A stretch of DNA of 64,000 bases from Geodermatophilus pulveris. GTDB lineage: Bacteria > Actinomycetota > Actinomycetes > Mycobacteriales > Geodermatophilaceae. The translations under genes and the position numbers were made by a program. The DNA lies in the NCBI RefSeq assembly GCF_900188375.1, contig NZ_FZOO01000009.1, forward strand, positions 62,001 through 126,000, in the 5' to 3' direction. Of this stretch, positions 16,693 to 23,968 are shown piece after piece. The notes below the pieces were generated by a model, which had not been told where the DNA came from, did not search any database, and saw only the letters and a list, made by a program, of their open reading frames with translations. Position 1 is the first letter of the stretch; each line of letters begins with the position of its first letter.

Positions 16693-17225
16693 CCGGTCAC
16701 GACGCCGTCCAGGACGCCATGGCCCGCCGCGGCGTCGTCACCACCGGGGACGACGGCCGGCAGCGACTGGAGTTCCGCCGCTCCTGGCCCGACCCGGTGG
16801 AGGACGTGTGGGCGGCGCTCACCGAGCCCGACCGGCTGGCCCGCTGGATGGGCACCTACGACGGCGAGCGGCGCCCCGGCGGCACCGGCACCTTCACGAT
16901 GATCCACGAGCAGTCGCAGCCGGCCGGCGAGCCCATGCGGATCGTCGCGTGCGACCCGCCCCGGCGGCTGGTGGTCGAGTGGGTGCAGGAGGACGTCGCC
17001 ACCTGGCGGGTGGACCTGGACCTGTCGTCCGAGGACGGCGCGACCGTGCTCCGCTTCGTCCAGTCCTTCCCCGCCGACGCCGACGTCACGGACTACGCGG
17101 CCGGCTGGCACTGGTACCTGGACAAGCTCGACGCCGAGGTCGGCGGGCGCCCCGCGCCGGGGGACTGGGACACCTTCGCCACCGGCGTCGCCGGGCCCGT
17201 CTACGGCACGTCGGCGGAGGCCTGA
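16689..17225 (+). CDS. SRPBCC (AHSA1-like) domain protein
   Basis: This 178-residue START-like/AHSA1 domain protein has RRSWPDPVEDVWAALTEPDRLARWMGTY, the family's first strand-helix unit, then the PPRRLVVEWVQED strand and a C-terminal long helix DYAAGWHWYLDKLDAEVGG. These proteins bind hydrophobic ligands in a deep pocket. Translation is coupled to the ArsR gene by ATGA overlap, so the regulator probably responds to or controls the same stress or ligand. Ligand unknown. Confidence 0.88.
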   Translation: MTGHDAVQDAMARRGVVTTGDDGRQRLEFRRSWPDPVEDVWAALTEPDRLARWMGTYDGERRPGGTGTFTMIHEQSQPAGEPMRIVACDPPRRLVVEWVQEDVATWRVDLDLSSEDGATVLRFVQSFPADADVTDYAAGWHWYLDKLDAEVGGRPAPGDWDTFATGVAGPVYGTSAEA

Positions 17226-17266
17226 GCAGCCTCCCCCCGGCCGGCCCGCGAGGTAGACGTCCTATA

Positions 17267-17287
17267 CGTAACATCCCTCACGGTTAC
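17267..17287. promoter_or_regulatory. Spaced inverted half-sites upstream of pckG
   Basis: CGTAAC (17267-17272) and GTTAC (17283-17287) form an imperfect dyad with a 10-base spacer, about 145 bp before the pckG start. The half-sites resemble the ArsR-type palindrome at 16336-16355, although the spacing differs. The rest of the 17226-17431 gap holds nothing else clear. A regulatory role is only suggested. Confidence 0.3.
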
Positions 17288-17431
17288 ACTCGTGTTCCCC
17301 GCTTGTACGCTTTCCGGACCCCGGCACCGCCGTCGGCGCCCCGGGCGTCGGGCGGTACCGACGACAGCTGAGCAGCACGAGCCCCAGCGCCGGCGGTCCC
17401 CCGACCGGTGTACCCAGAGGATGGAGACGCC

Positions 17432-19246
17432 GTGACTTCCGTGGCCACCCCCGGTCTCGACAACGCCCCGACCACCCACGCCCGGCTGCTCGCCTGGGTG
17501 CGCGAGATGGCCGAGCTGACCGCCCCCGAGCGGGTCGTGTGGGTCGACGGGAGCGACGAGGAGTGGGAGCGGCTCACCCGGCAGTTGGTCGACGCCGGCA
17601 CCTTCACCCGCCTGGAGAAGAAGCCCAACTCCTTCTGGTGCGCCTCGGACCCCAGCGACGTCGCCCGCGTCGAGGACCGCACCTTCATCTGCTCGGTCGA
17701 CGAGGCCGACGCCGGTCCCACCAACAACTGGATGGACCCGGCGGAGATGAAGTCGGTCATGACCGAGCTGTACCGCGGGTGCATGCGCGGCCGGACGATG
17801 TACGTCATCCCGTTCTGCATGGGCCCGGTCGAGGCCGAGAACCCGATGTTCGGCGTGGAGATCACCGACTCGGAGTACGTCGTGGTCTCCATGCGGGTCA
17901 TGGCGCGCATCGGGTCGCACATCCTCGAGGCGATGGGTGAGGACCGGCCGTTCGTGCCGGCGATGCACTCCCTGGGCGCCCCGCTGGACGAGGGCCAGGC
18001 CGACGTCCCGTGGCCGTGCAGCGACACCAAGTACATCGTGCACTTCCCCGAGGAGCGCATGATCTGGTCCTACGGCTCCGGCTACGGCGGCAACGCGCTG
18101 CTGGGCAAGAAGTGCTACTCGCTGCGCATCGCCTCGGTCATGGCCCGCGACGAGGGCTGGCTCGCCGAGCACATGCTGATCCTCAAGCTGGTCAGCCCGC
18201 AGCAGAAGACCTACTACGTCGCGGCGGCCTTCCCGAGCGCGTGCGGCAAGACGAACCTGGCCATGCTGGAGCCGACCATCCCCGGCTGGCGGGTCGAGAC
18301 CCTCGGCGACGACATCGCCTGGATGCGCTTCGGCGAGGACGGCCGGCTCTACGCGCTCAACCCCGAGTACGGGCTGTTCGGCGTCGCCCCGGGCACCGGC
18401 TGGGACACCAACCCCAACGCCATGCGCACGATCGACCGGGGCAACTCGGTGTTCACCAACGTCGCGCTCACCGACGACGGCGACATCTGGTGGGAGGGGA
18501 TGACCGACGAGCCGCCGGCGCACCTCACCAGCTGGAAGCACCAGGACTGGACGCCGGACAGCGACGAGCCCTCCAGCCACCCGAACAGCCGCTTCTGCAC
18601 GCCGATCACCCAGTGCCCGATCCTGGCGCCGGAGTACTCCGACCCGCAGGGCGTGCCGATCTCGGCCATCCTCTTCGGCGGCCGCCGCAAGACGACGATC
18701 CCGCTGGTGACCGAGGCGCGGGACTGGAACCACGGCGTGTTCATGGGCGCGACGCTGTCCTCGGAGACCACGGCCGCGGCCACCGGCGCCGTCGGCGTCG
18801 TCCGCCGCGACCCGTTCGCGATGCTGCCCTTCATCGGCTACCACGCCGCGGACTACGTCGGGCACTGGGTGGAGACCGGCAAGCAGCACGACGCCGCCAA
18901 GCTGCCGAAGATCTTCTACGTCAACTGGTTCCGTCGGGACGCCGACGGCGGCTTCCTGTGGCCGGGCTTCGGGGAGAACAGCCGGGTGCTCAAGTGGGTC
19001 GTCGAGCGGCTCGAGGGCACCGCGGCGGCCGAGGAGACCGCCGTCGGGCACGTGCCGACGCCGGACTCGCTGGACGTCTCCGGTCTGGACATGAGCCGCG
19101 AGCAGGTGGAGGCGGCGCTCGTCGTCGACAAGGAGGAGTGGCGCGCCGAGCTGCCGCAGATCCACGAGTGGTTCGAGAAGTTCGGCGACAAGCTGCCCAG
19201 CACCATGTGGGACGAGCTCGCCATCCTGGAGCACCGGCTCTCCTGA
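17432..19246 (+). CDS. pckG: Phosphoenolpyruvate carboxykinase (GTP)
   Basis: This 604-residue enzyme catalyses oxaloacetate + GTP to PEP + CO2 + GDP, the entry to gluconeogenesis. The GTP-family P-loop [12 protein letters not shown] carries the hyper-reactive Cys (Cys271). Other family blocks are NCFWC-like NSFWCASDP, the Mn/PEP site [18 protein letters not shown], the metal-binding [25 protein letters not shown] and the [19 protein letters not shown] block. The GTG at 17432 follows GGATGGAG. Monocistronic: a strong terminator hairpin follows at 19256-19288. Confidence 0.97.
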   Translation: MTSVATPGLDNAPTTHARLLAWVREMAELTAPERVVWVDGSDEEWERLTRQLVDAGTFTRLEKKPNSFWCASDPSDVARVEDRTFICSVDEADAGPTNNWMDPAEMKSVMTELYRGCMRGRTMYVIPFCMGPVEAENPMFGVEITDSEYVVVSMRVMARIGSHILEAMGEDRPFVPAMHSLGAPLDEGQADVPWPCSDTKYIVHFPEERMIWSYGSGYGGNALLGKKCYSLRIASVMARDEGWLAEHMLILKLVSPQQKTYYVAAAFPSACGKTNLAMLEPTIPGWRVETLGDDIAWMRFGEDGRLYALNPEYGLFGVAPGTGWDTNPNAMRTIDRGNSVFTNVALTDDGDIWWEGMTDEPPAHLTSWKHQDWTPDSDEPSSHPNSRFCTPITQCPILAPEYSDPQGVPISAILFGGRRKTTIPLVTEARDWNHGVFMGATLSSETTAAATGAVGVVRRDPFAMLPFIGYHAADYVGHWVETGKQHDAAKLPKIFYVNWFRRDADGGFLWPGFGENSRVLKWVVERLEGTAAAEETAVGHVPTPDSLDVSGLDMSREQVEAALVVDKEEWRAELPQIHEWFEKFGDKLPSTMWDELAILEHRLS

Positions 19247-19255
19247 ACGGCGTCC

Positions 19256-19288
19256 CCGCGGCGGGCCCCCGCTGGGGGCCCGCCGCGG
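19256..19288 (+). terminator. Intrinsic terminator-type hairpin after pckG
   Basis: A perfect 15-bp stem (CCGCGGCGGGCCCCC, loop GCT, complementary arm) starts 10 bases after the pckG stop codon. There is no T-run, as is common in high-GC actinobacteria. The following GGGCGTGCG and the preceding GAACGGC recall pieces of the palindromic repeat family, so it may be a derived member. Confidence 0.75.
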
Positions 19289-19367
19289 GCGTGCGCGGGG
19301 CGGGGAGGGGCTCCGGCCGCCGTCGGGCCCCGATCGCCACCGTCGGTTAGCGTGACAGGTCGAACCG

Positions 19368-20615
19368 GTGACCCCCTCCGCCCGAGACGACAGGTCCCCC
19401 GTGCTCAATCCGTACCTCCACGTGCTCCGCACGCCGCACGCGGTGCCGATGGTGCTGGCCGCGTTCGTCGGGCGGCTGCCGCTGTCGATGGTGGGGCTGG
19501 GCTCGGTCCTGCTGATCGCCTCGGAGACCGGCAGCTACGGGCTGGGCGGGGCGGTCGCCGCGACCGGGGCGGTCACGACGGCCATCTCCGGCCCGCTGCT
19601 GGGGCGCTGGGCGGACACCCACGGCCAGCGCCGCACGCTGCTGCCGGTGCTGGCCCTGTTCGTCGTCGCCGGCTGCGTGTTCCTGCCCGCGGTCAAGGAC
19701 GACTGGCCGCTGTGGACCGTCTTCGCCTCCGCCGGGCTGGCCGGCGCCTGCATCCCGCCCGTCGCCTCGATGATCCGGGTGCGCTGGACCCACCTGCTGC
19801 GCGGCACGCACCGGCTGCCCACGGCGCTGGCGATGGAGTCGGTGGTCGACGAGTTCGTCTTCATCGTCGGCCCGGTGCTGGTCACCGTCCTGTCCACCAC
19901 CGGGCACGCCACCTCCGGCGTGGTCACCGCCTTCGTCCTGGCCGTCGTCGGAAGCCTGCTGTTCGCCGCGCAGGGCCGCACCGAGCCGCCGCCGCACGGG
20001 CACGCCGCCCGCACCGGCCCCGCGGCGATCCGCACGCCGGGGCTGCGGGTGCTGTTCGTCGTCGGGGCCGCGGTGGGCGCGGTGCTGGGCAGCCTGGAGA
20101 TCGCGCTGGTCGCCTACGCCGACGAGCAGGACGCGATGGCGCTGTCCGGCGTCCTCATCGCCGCGCTCGCGCTCGGGTCCATGGCCAGCGGCATCGGGTG
20201 GGGCAGCGTGCACTGGCGGCACCCGCTGCGGCACCGGCTGGTCGTCGCCCTCGCGGTGCTCACGGTGCTCAGCCTGCCGCTGGCCCTGGTGGGCGACATC
20301 TGGCTGATGATCCCGTTCGTCGTGGTCGCCGGCCTGGCCGTCTCGCCGTCGCTGATCAGCTCCTTCACCCTGGCCGAGGTGCTCGTGCCGCGCTCGGCCA
20401 CCACCGAGGCGTTCACCTGGATCGGCACCGCGCTCGGCCTCGGGGTGGCGCTCGGCTCCTCGGCCGCCGGCAAGCTGGTCGACTCCGTCGGGGCCAACAG
20501 CGCCTTCCTGGTCGCCACCGTCGCGGCCGCGGTGGCCACCGTGGTCGTCGCCGCCGGCCAGCGGCTGCTGCACGTGCCCGCCGAGCACGCCGCCGAGCCG
20601 GCGATGGCCCGATGA
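19368..20615 (+). CDS. MFS transporter
   Basis: This 415-residue membrane protein has about twelve predicted helices. The loop 2-3 signature GRWADTHGQRRTLLPVL matches the MFS motif GxxxDRxGRRR, and the second half has GKLVDSVGANSAFLV. The substrate is not recognisable; the architecture fits a small efflux-type carrier. The GTG at 19368 is the upstream start, with an alternative GTG at 19401. Its stop overlaps the following rhodanese ATG (ATGA), forming a tightly coupled unit MFS-rhodanese-acVLRF1. Confidence 0.88.
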   Translation: MTPSARDDRSPVLNPYLHVLRTPHAVPMVLAAFVGRLPLSMVGLGSVLLIASETGSYGLGGAVAATGAVTTAISGPLLGRWADTHGQRRTLLPVLALFVVAGCVFLPAVKDDWPLWTVFASAGLAGACIPPVASMIRVRWTHLLRGTHRLPTALAMESVVDEFVFIVGPVLVTVLSTTGHATSGVVTAFVLAVVGSLLFAAQGRTEPPPHGHAARTGPAAIRTPGLRVLFVVGAAVGAVLGSLEIALVAYADEQDAMALSGVLIAALALGSMASGIGWGSVHWRHPLRHRLVVALAVLTVLSLPLALVGDIWLMIPFVVVAGLAVSPSLISSFTLAEVLVPRSATTEAFTWIGTALGLGVALGSSAAGKLVDSVGANSAFLVATVAAAVATVVVAAGQRLLHVPAEHAAEPAMAR

Positions 20616-21055
20616 GCGGCGACGGCACGACGAGCGACGGCACGACGAGCGACGGCCCGGTGAGCCGGCCCCGCCCGGTCGACGAGGTGCTCGAGGAGGC
20701 CCGCGGCCGGCTGCACCGCCTGGAGCCGGCGGAGGCGGCCGCGCGGGTGGCCGCCGGCGCCCTCCTGGTCGACACCCGGCCGGTCGCCCAGCGGCAGGCC
20801 GACGGCGAGGTGCCCGGCGCGCTGGTCGTCGAGCGCAACGTGCTCGAGTGGCGGCTGGACCCGGCCAGCGACGCCCGGCTGCCGCAGGCCACCGATCACG
20901 ACGTCGAGGTCGTCGTGCTGTGCAACGAGGGCTACGCCTCCAGCCTGGCCGCCGACTCGCTGCGCGCGCTGGGCCTGCACCGGGCCACCGACGTCGTCGG
21001 CGGCTACCAGGCCTGGGCCGCGGCCGGGCTGCCCACGACCCGGGACGGCACCTGA
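20612..21055 (+). CDS. Rhodanese-domain protein
   Basis: This 147-residue protein has a low-complexity head built on repeats of DGTTS (a 15-base unit, GACGGCACGACGAGC, in tandem) and then one rhodanese domain: LLVDTRPVAQRQADGEVPGA, the active-site loop VVLCNEGYASSLAA with Cys104, and VVGGYQAWAAAGLP at the end. A single-domain rhodanese can carry sulfane sulfur on the Cys; the partner is unknown. It overlaps the MFS gene upstream by four bases, and its stop may overlap a CTG start of the next gene. Confidence 0.88.
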   Translation: MSGDGTTSDGTTSDGPVSRPRPVDEVLEEARGRLHRLEPAEAAARVAAGALLVDTRPVAQRQADGEVPGALVVERNVLEWRLDPASDARLPQATDHDVEVVVLCNEGYASSLAADSLRALGLHRATDVVGGYQAWAAAGLPTTRDGT

Positions 21056-21732
21056 CCCGCTCCCGCCCCGCCGCCGGCGGCGGCCGGCAGCTGCGCGTGC
21101 CCCCCGACCGCCTGGGGCGCTGGCTGGACGGCGTCGCCGCCCGGCACGGCACCTTCGCCACCGTCGAGCCGGTCGACGGGGCCGTGCGGGTGGTCTGCGC
21201 CGACGGCACCGAGGTCGTGCTGCGCGCGCCGTTCGACTGGCGGGCGGGGCCGGCGCTGCTGTCGTCGTTCACCGCCGCGGCACGGGTGCCGCACCGGGCC
21301 GCCGTCCTGCTGGTGCGCCGCGGCCGGTGGGCGGCCGGCGTGTTCGACGGTGGCGACCTGGTGGTGTCCAAGGTCGACGCCCGCCAGGTCCAGGGGCGGA
21401 CGGCGGCCGGCGGCTGGTCGCAGCAGCGCTTCGCCCGGCGCCGCGGCCACCAGACCGACGCGGTGGTCGCGGCGGCCGCCGAGACCGCCGTCCGGGTGCT
21501 GGCGCCGCACGCCGGGGAGGTCGAGGCGCTGTTCACCGGCGGCGACCGCGGCCTGGTGGACGAGGTCATGGCCGACCCGCGGCTGCGGGCGCTCGCCGCG
21601 CTGCGCCGCGGGCCCGCCCTGGAGGTCGGCGAGCCCACCAAGGCGGTGCTGCTGACCACCCCGGAGGAGTTCCGCGCCGTCGGGGTGCGCATCGTGGAGC
21701 CCGGCGAGCGGACCGACTCCCCGCGATCATGA
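21052..21732 (+). CDS. acVLRF1-like peptidyl-tRNA hydrolase (Vms1/RF1-type release factor)
   Basis: The core KVDARQVQGRTAAGGWSQQR holds the actinobacterial VLRF1 signature, with the GGWSQQRFARRR catalytic loop in which a Gln acts as in eRF1/Vms1. These proteins release nascent chains from tRNA on stalled or split 50S subunits. Family members usually begin with an AAGGGR-like segment; here RPAAGGGRQLRVPPDRL is encoded upstream of the first GTG (21097). The only start giving it is a CTG at 21052, overlapping the rhodanese stop as CTGA (226 residues). The GTG start gives 211 residues. The last codons lie inside a 66-bp inverted repeat. Confidence 0.85.
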   Translation: MTRSRPAAGGGRQLRVPPDRLGRWLDGVAARHGTFATVEPVDGAVRVVCADGTEVVLRAPFDWRAGPALLSSFTAAARVPHRAAVLLVRRGRWAAGVFDGGDLVVSKVDARQVQGRTAAGGWSQQRFARRRGHQTDAVVAAAAETAVRVLAPHAGEVEALFTGGDRGLVDEVMADPRLRALAALRRGPALEVGEPTKAVLLTTPEEFRAVGVRIVEPGERTDSPRS

Positions 21733-21790
21733 GCGCCGGGAGGCGACGCGCCGCGCGCTGTCGGCGTGTCGCGTCCCGGGCTCCATGATC
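21725..21790. repeat. 66-bp imperfect inverted repeat with GATCATG ends
   Basis: The arms (21725-21753 and 21762-21790) begin GATCATG and end CATGATC. They pair over about 29 bases with few mismatches around an 8-base loop (CGCGCTGT). The left end encodes the last residues and stop of acVLRF1. It is unlike the two-stem repeat family and is unique in the window. Plausible roles: terminator for the MFS-rhodanese-acVLRF1 unit, or one copy of a genome-wide palindromic repeat. Confidence 0.75.
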
Positions 21791-21855
21791 GTCGGGTGGA
21801 GTGCCCGACGGACGGCCTCGACCGGGCGGCCTGGACGGCGTAGCGTCCTCCGACC

Positions 21856-23865
21856 GTGTCTCCCGCGGCTCCCGAGACCACCGCCCCCGATCCCGTCCTC
21901 GCCGCCGAGCGCGCTCACCTGCGGCGCGCGGCCGACTGCCTGACCGCCATGCGCGCGGCCACCGCCGCCGTCACCGATGCCGGCGTCGACGCCTGGGCCG
22001 CCGAGCGCCTGGGCGCCGCCCGCGCCGAGCGGCTGCGCGCGCTGGCCGCCGACCCCGGCGTCCCGCCCTCCTTCGGGCGCACCGACACCGGCACCGAGAC
22101 CTTCCACATCGGCCGTCGGCACGTCCGCGACGCCGACGGCACCCCGGTCGTCATCGACTGGCGGGCGCCGATGAGCCGGCCGTTCTACCGGGCCAGTGCC
22201 GCCGATCCGCAGGGCCTGGTCCGCCGCCGCCGGTTCGGCTTCTCCGGCGGCGAGCTCACCGGCTACGAGGACGAGCTGCTGGGCCAGGGTCGCGACGGCG
22301 ACGGCCGGCTCCTGCGGGAGGAGATCGAGCGCCCGCGGTCGGGCCCGATGCGCGACATCGTGGCCACCATCGCGCCCGACCAGGACGACATCGTGCGCGC
22401 GCCGCTGGCCGAGTCGATCTGCGTGCAGGGCGCCCCCGGCACCGGCAAGACGGCCGTCGGCCTGCACCGGGCGGCCTACCTGCTCTACACCCACGGCGGG
22501 CAGCTGGCCCGCACCGGCGTCCTCGTCGTCGGGCCGAACCGGGCGTTTCTGCGCTACATCGAGCAGGTGCTGCCCACCCTCGGGGAGGTCGACGTCGAGC
22601 AGACCACGGTCGCCGAGCTGACCGCCCGGGTCCCGGTGCGCGGCACCGACGCCCCCGAGGTCGCCGTCCTCAAGGGCGACGCCCGGCTGGCCGAGGTGCT
22701 GCACCGCGCGCTGTGGGGCTCGATCGCCAAGCCGGCCGACGACGTGCAGGTGCCCCTGGCCGGGCGCCGCCGCCGGGTGCCGGTCGAGCGGCTCAAGCGG
22801 TACGTCGACGACCTGCGCCGCCGCGGCCGGGCCGGCGCGGACCAGCAGGTGCTGCACCACGCCGCCGGCCGGGAACGGCTGGCCGTGCTCGTCGCCGAGG
22901 ACGCGCGCCGGCAGGCCGAGGAGGCCGGCGGCAGCCCGACGGACGCCGAGACCCGCCGGGCTGCCCGCAGCCCCGAGGTGCGCGCCTTCTGCGACGCCGT
23001 CTGGCCCGCCCGGGACGCCGCGGAGCTGGTGCACGCGCTGCTCACCGACCCCGCCCTGCTCGCCCGTGCGGCCCGCGGCCTGCTCGACGACGCCGAGCAG
23101 GCGCTGCTGCGGCGCCCGGCCGGACCGCTGCACCGCGCACCCTGGACCGACGCCGACGCGGTCCTGGTCGACGAGGTGGCCGGGCTGCTGGAGCGCACCC
23201 CCGGCTTCGGGCACGTCGTCGTCGACGAGGCGCAGGACCTCTCGCCCCTGCAGTGCCGGGCCGTCGCCCGGCGGCTGGCCGCCGGGTCGCTCACCGTCCT
23301 CGGCGACCTCGCCCAGGCCACCAGCCCCTGGTCGGCGGCCGACTGGGGCGGCACCCTGGCCGGTCTCGGCCGCCCGGACGCCGCCGTGCGGCCGCTGCTG
23401 CGCGGCTACCGGGTGCCCGGCGAGGTCCTCGACTACGCCAACCGGCTGCTGCCGCTCATCGCACCCGGCCTGCCGGCGGCCACGGCGGTGCGCCGCGGGC
23501 CGGGGTCGCTGCGGGTCCGCGCGGACGGGGTGCTGCCGGACGTGGTGCGCGAGCTGGCCGCCCGGCCCGGCTCGATCGGCGTGGTGTGCGCCGACGCCGC
23601 CGTCCCTGGGGTGGCCGCGGCGCTGGCCGGCGCCGGGCTGCCCGCGGCGGTGCTCACCGACGACGGCGCGGCCGGCCCGCTGGCCGTCGTCCCGGCGTCG
23701 CTGGCCAAGGGCCTGGAGTTCGACGCGGTGGTCGTCGTGGACCCCGCCGCGATCGTCGCAGCCGAGCCGCGGGGGCTGCACCGGCTCTACGTCGTCCTCA
23801 CCCGGGCGGTCAGCACCCTGGTCGTGCTGCACGCCGGGGACCTGCCGGAGCCGCTCGCGGAGTGA
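21856..23865 (+). CDS. HelD-like superfamily 1 ATPase (RNA polymerase recycling factor)
   Basis: This 669-residue UvrD/Rep-like ATPase of the HelD type has an N-terminal coiled segment (ERAHLRRAADCLTAMRAA), then HIGRRHVRDADG and VIDWRAPMSRPFYRA, which are HelD hallmarks. Walker A GAPGTGKTA lies near residue 192, DEAQD near 457, and C-terminal motifs include ASLAKGLEFDAVVVVDP and LYVVLTRA. HelD proteins pry stalled RNA polymerase off nucleic acid; the actinobacterial HelR group also confers rifampicin tolerance. No rifampicin-associated element is visible upstream. Start is a GTG at 21856. It follows a ribosome-rescue gene, giving a rescue-themed pair. Confidence 0.88.
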   Translation: MSPAAPETTAPDPVLAAERAHLRRAADCLTAMRAATAAVTDAGVDAWAAERLGAARAERLRALAADPGVPPSFGRTDTGTETFHIGRRHVRDADGTPVVIDWRAPMSRPFYRASAADPQGLVRRRRFGFSGGELTGYEDELLGQGRDGDGRLLREEIERPRSGPMRDIVATIAPDQDDIVRAPLAESICVQGAPGTGKTAVGLHRAAYLLYTHGGQLARTGVLVVGPNRAFLRYIEQVLPTLGEVDVEQTTVAELTARVPVRGTDAPEVAVLKGDARLAEVLHRALWGSIAKPADDVQVPLAGRRRRVPVERLKRYVDDLRRRGRAGADQQVLHHAAGRERLAVLVAEDARRQAEEAGGSPTDAETRRAARSPEVRAFCDAVWPARDAAELVHALLTDPALLARAARGLLDDAEQALLRRPAGPLHRAPWTDADAVLVDEVAGLLERTPGFGHVVVDEAQDLSPLQCRAVARRLAAGSLTVLGDLAQATSPWSAADWGGTLAGLGRPDAAVRPLLRGYRVPGEVLDYANRLLPLIAPGLPAATAVRRGPGSLRVRADGVLPDVVRELAARPGSIGVVCADAAVPGVAAALAGAGLPAAVLTDDGAAGPLAVVPASLAKGLEFDAVVVVDPAAIVAAEPRGLHRLYVVLTRAVSTLVVLHAGDLPEPLAE

Positions 23866-23968
23866 CGCCTGGTGCTGCGGCGACCACCCGCTGTCCGCAC
23901 GCGGCGCGCATGGTTGTGAGCGGCGGCGAATGCTGTTGCAGTGGGGCGACCTCACGGGAAGGGGGCCC

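Noticed and set aside
19256..19310. Seventh copy of the two-stem repeat after pckG
   Set aside because: It shares GAACGGC and a GCGTGCG piece, but the main stem is a plain 15-bp hairpin without the two-stem layout, so it was called a terminator.
21791..21855. Rifampicin-associated element expected before a HelR-type gene
   Set aside because: No GGGGCTTGC-type palindrome could be found in the leader, so no such site is claimed.
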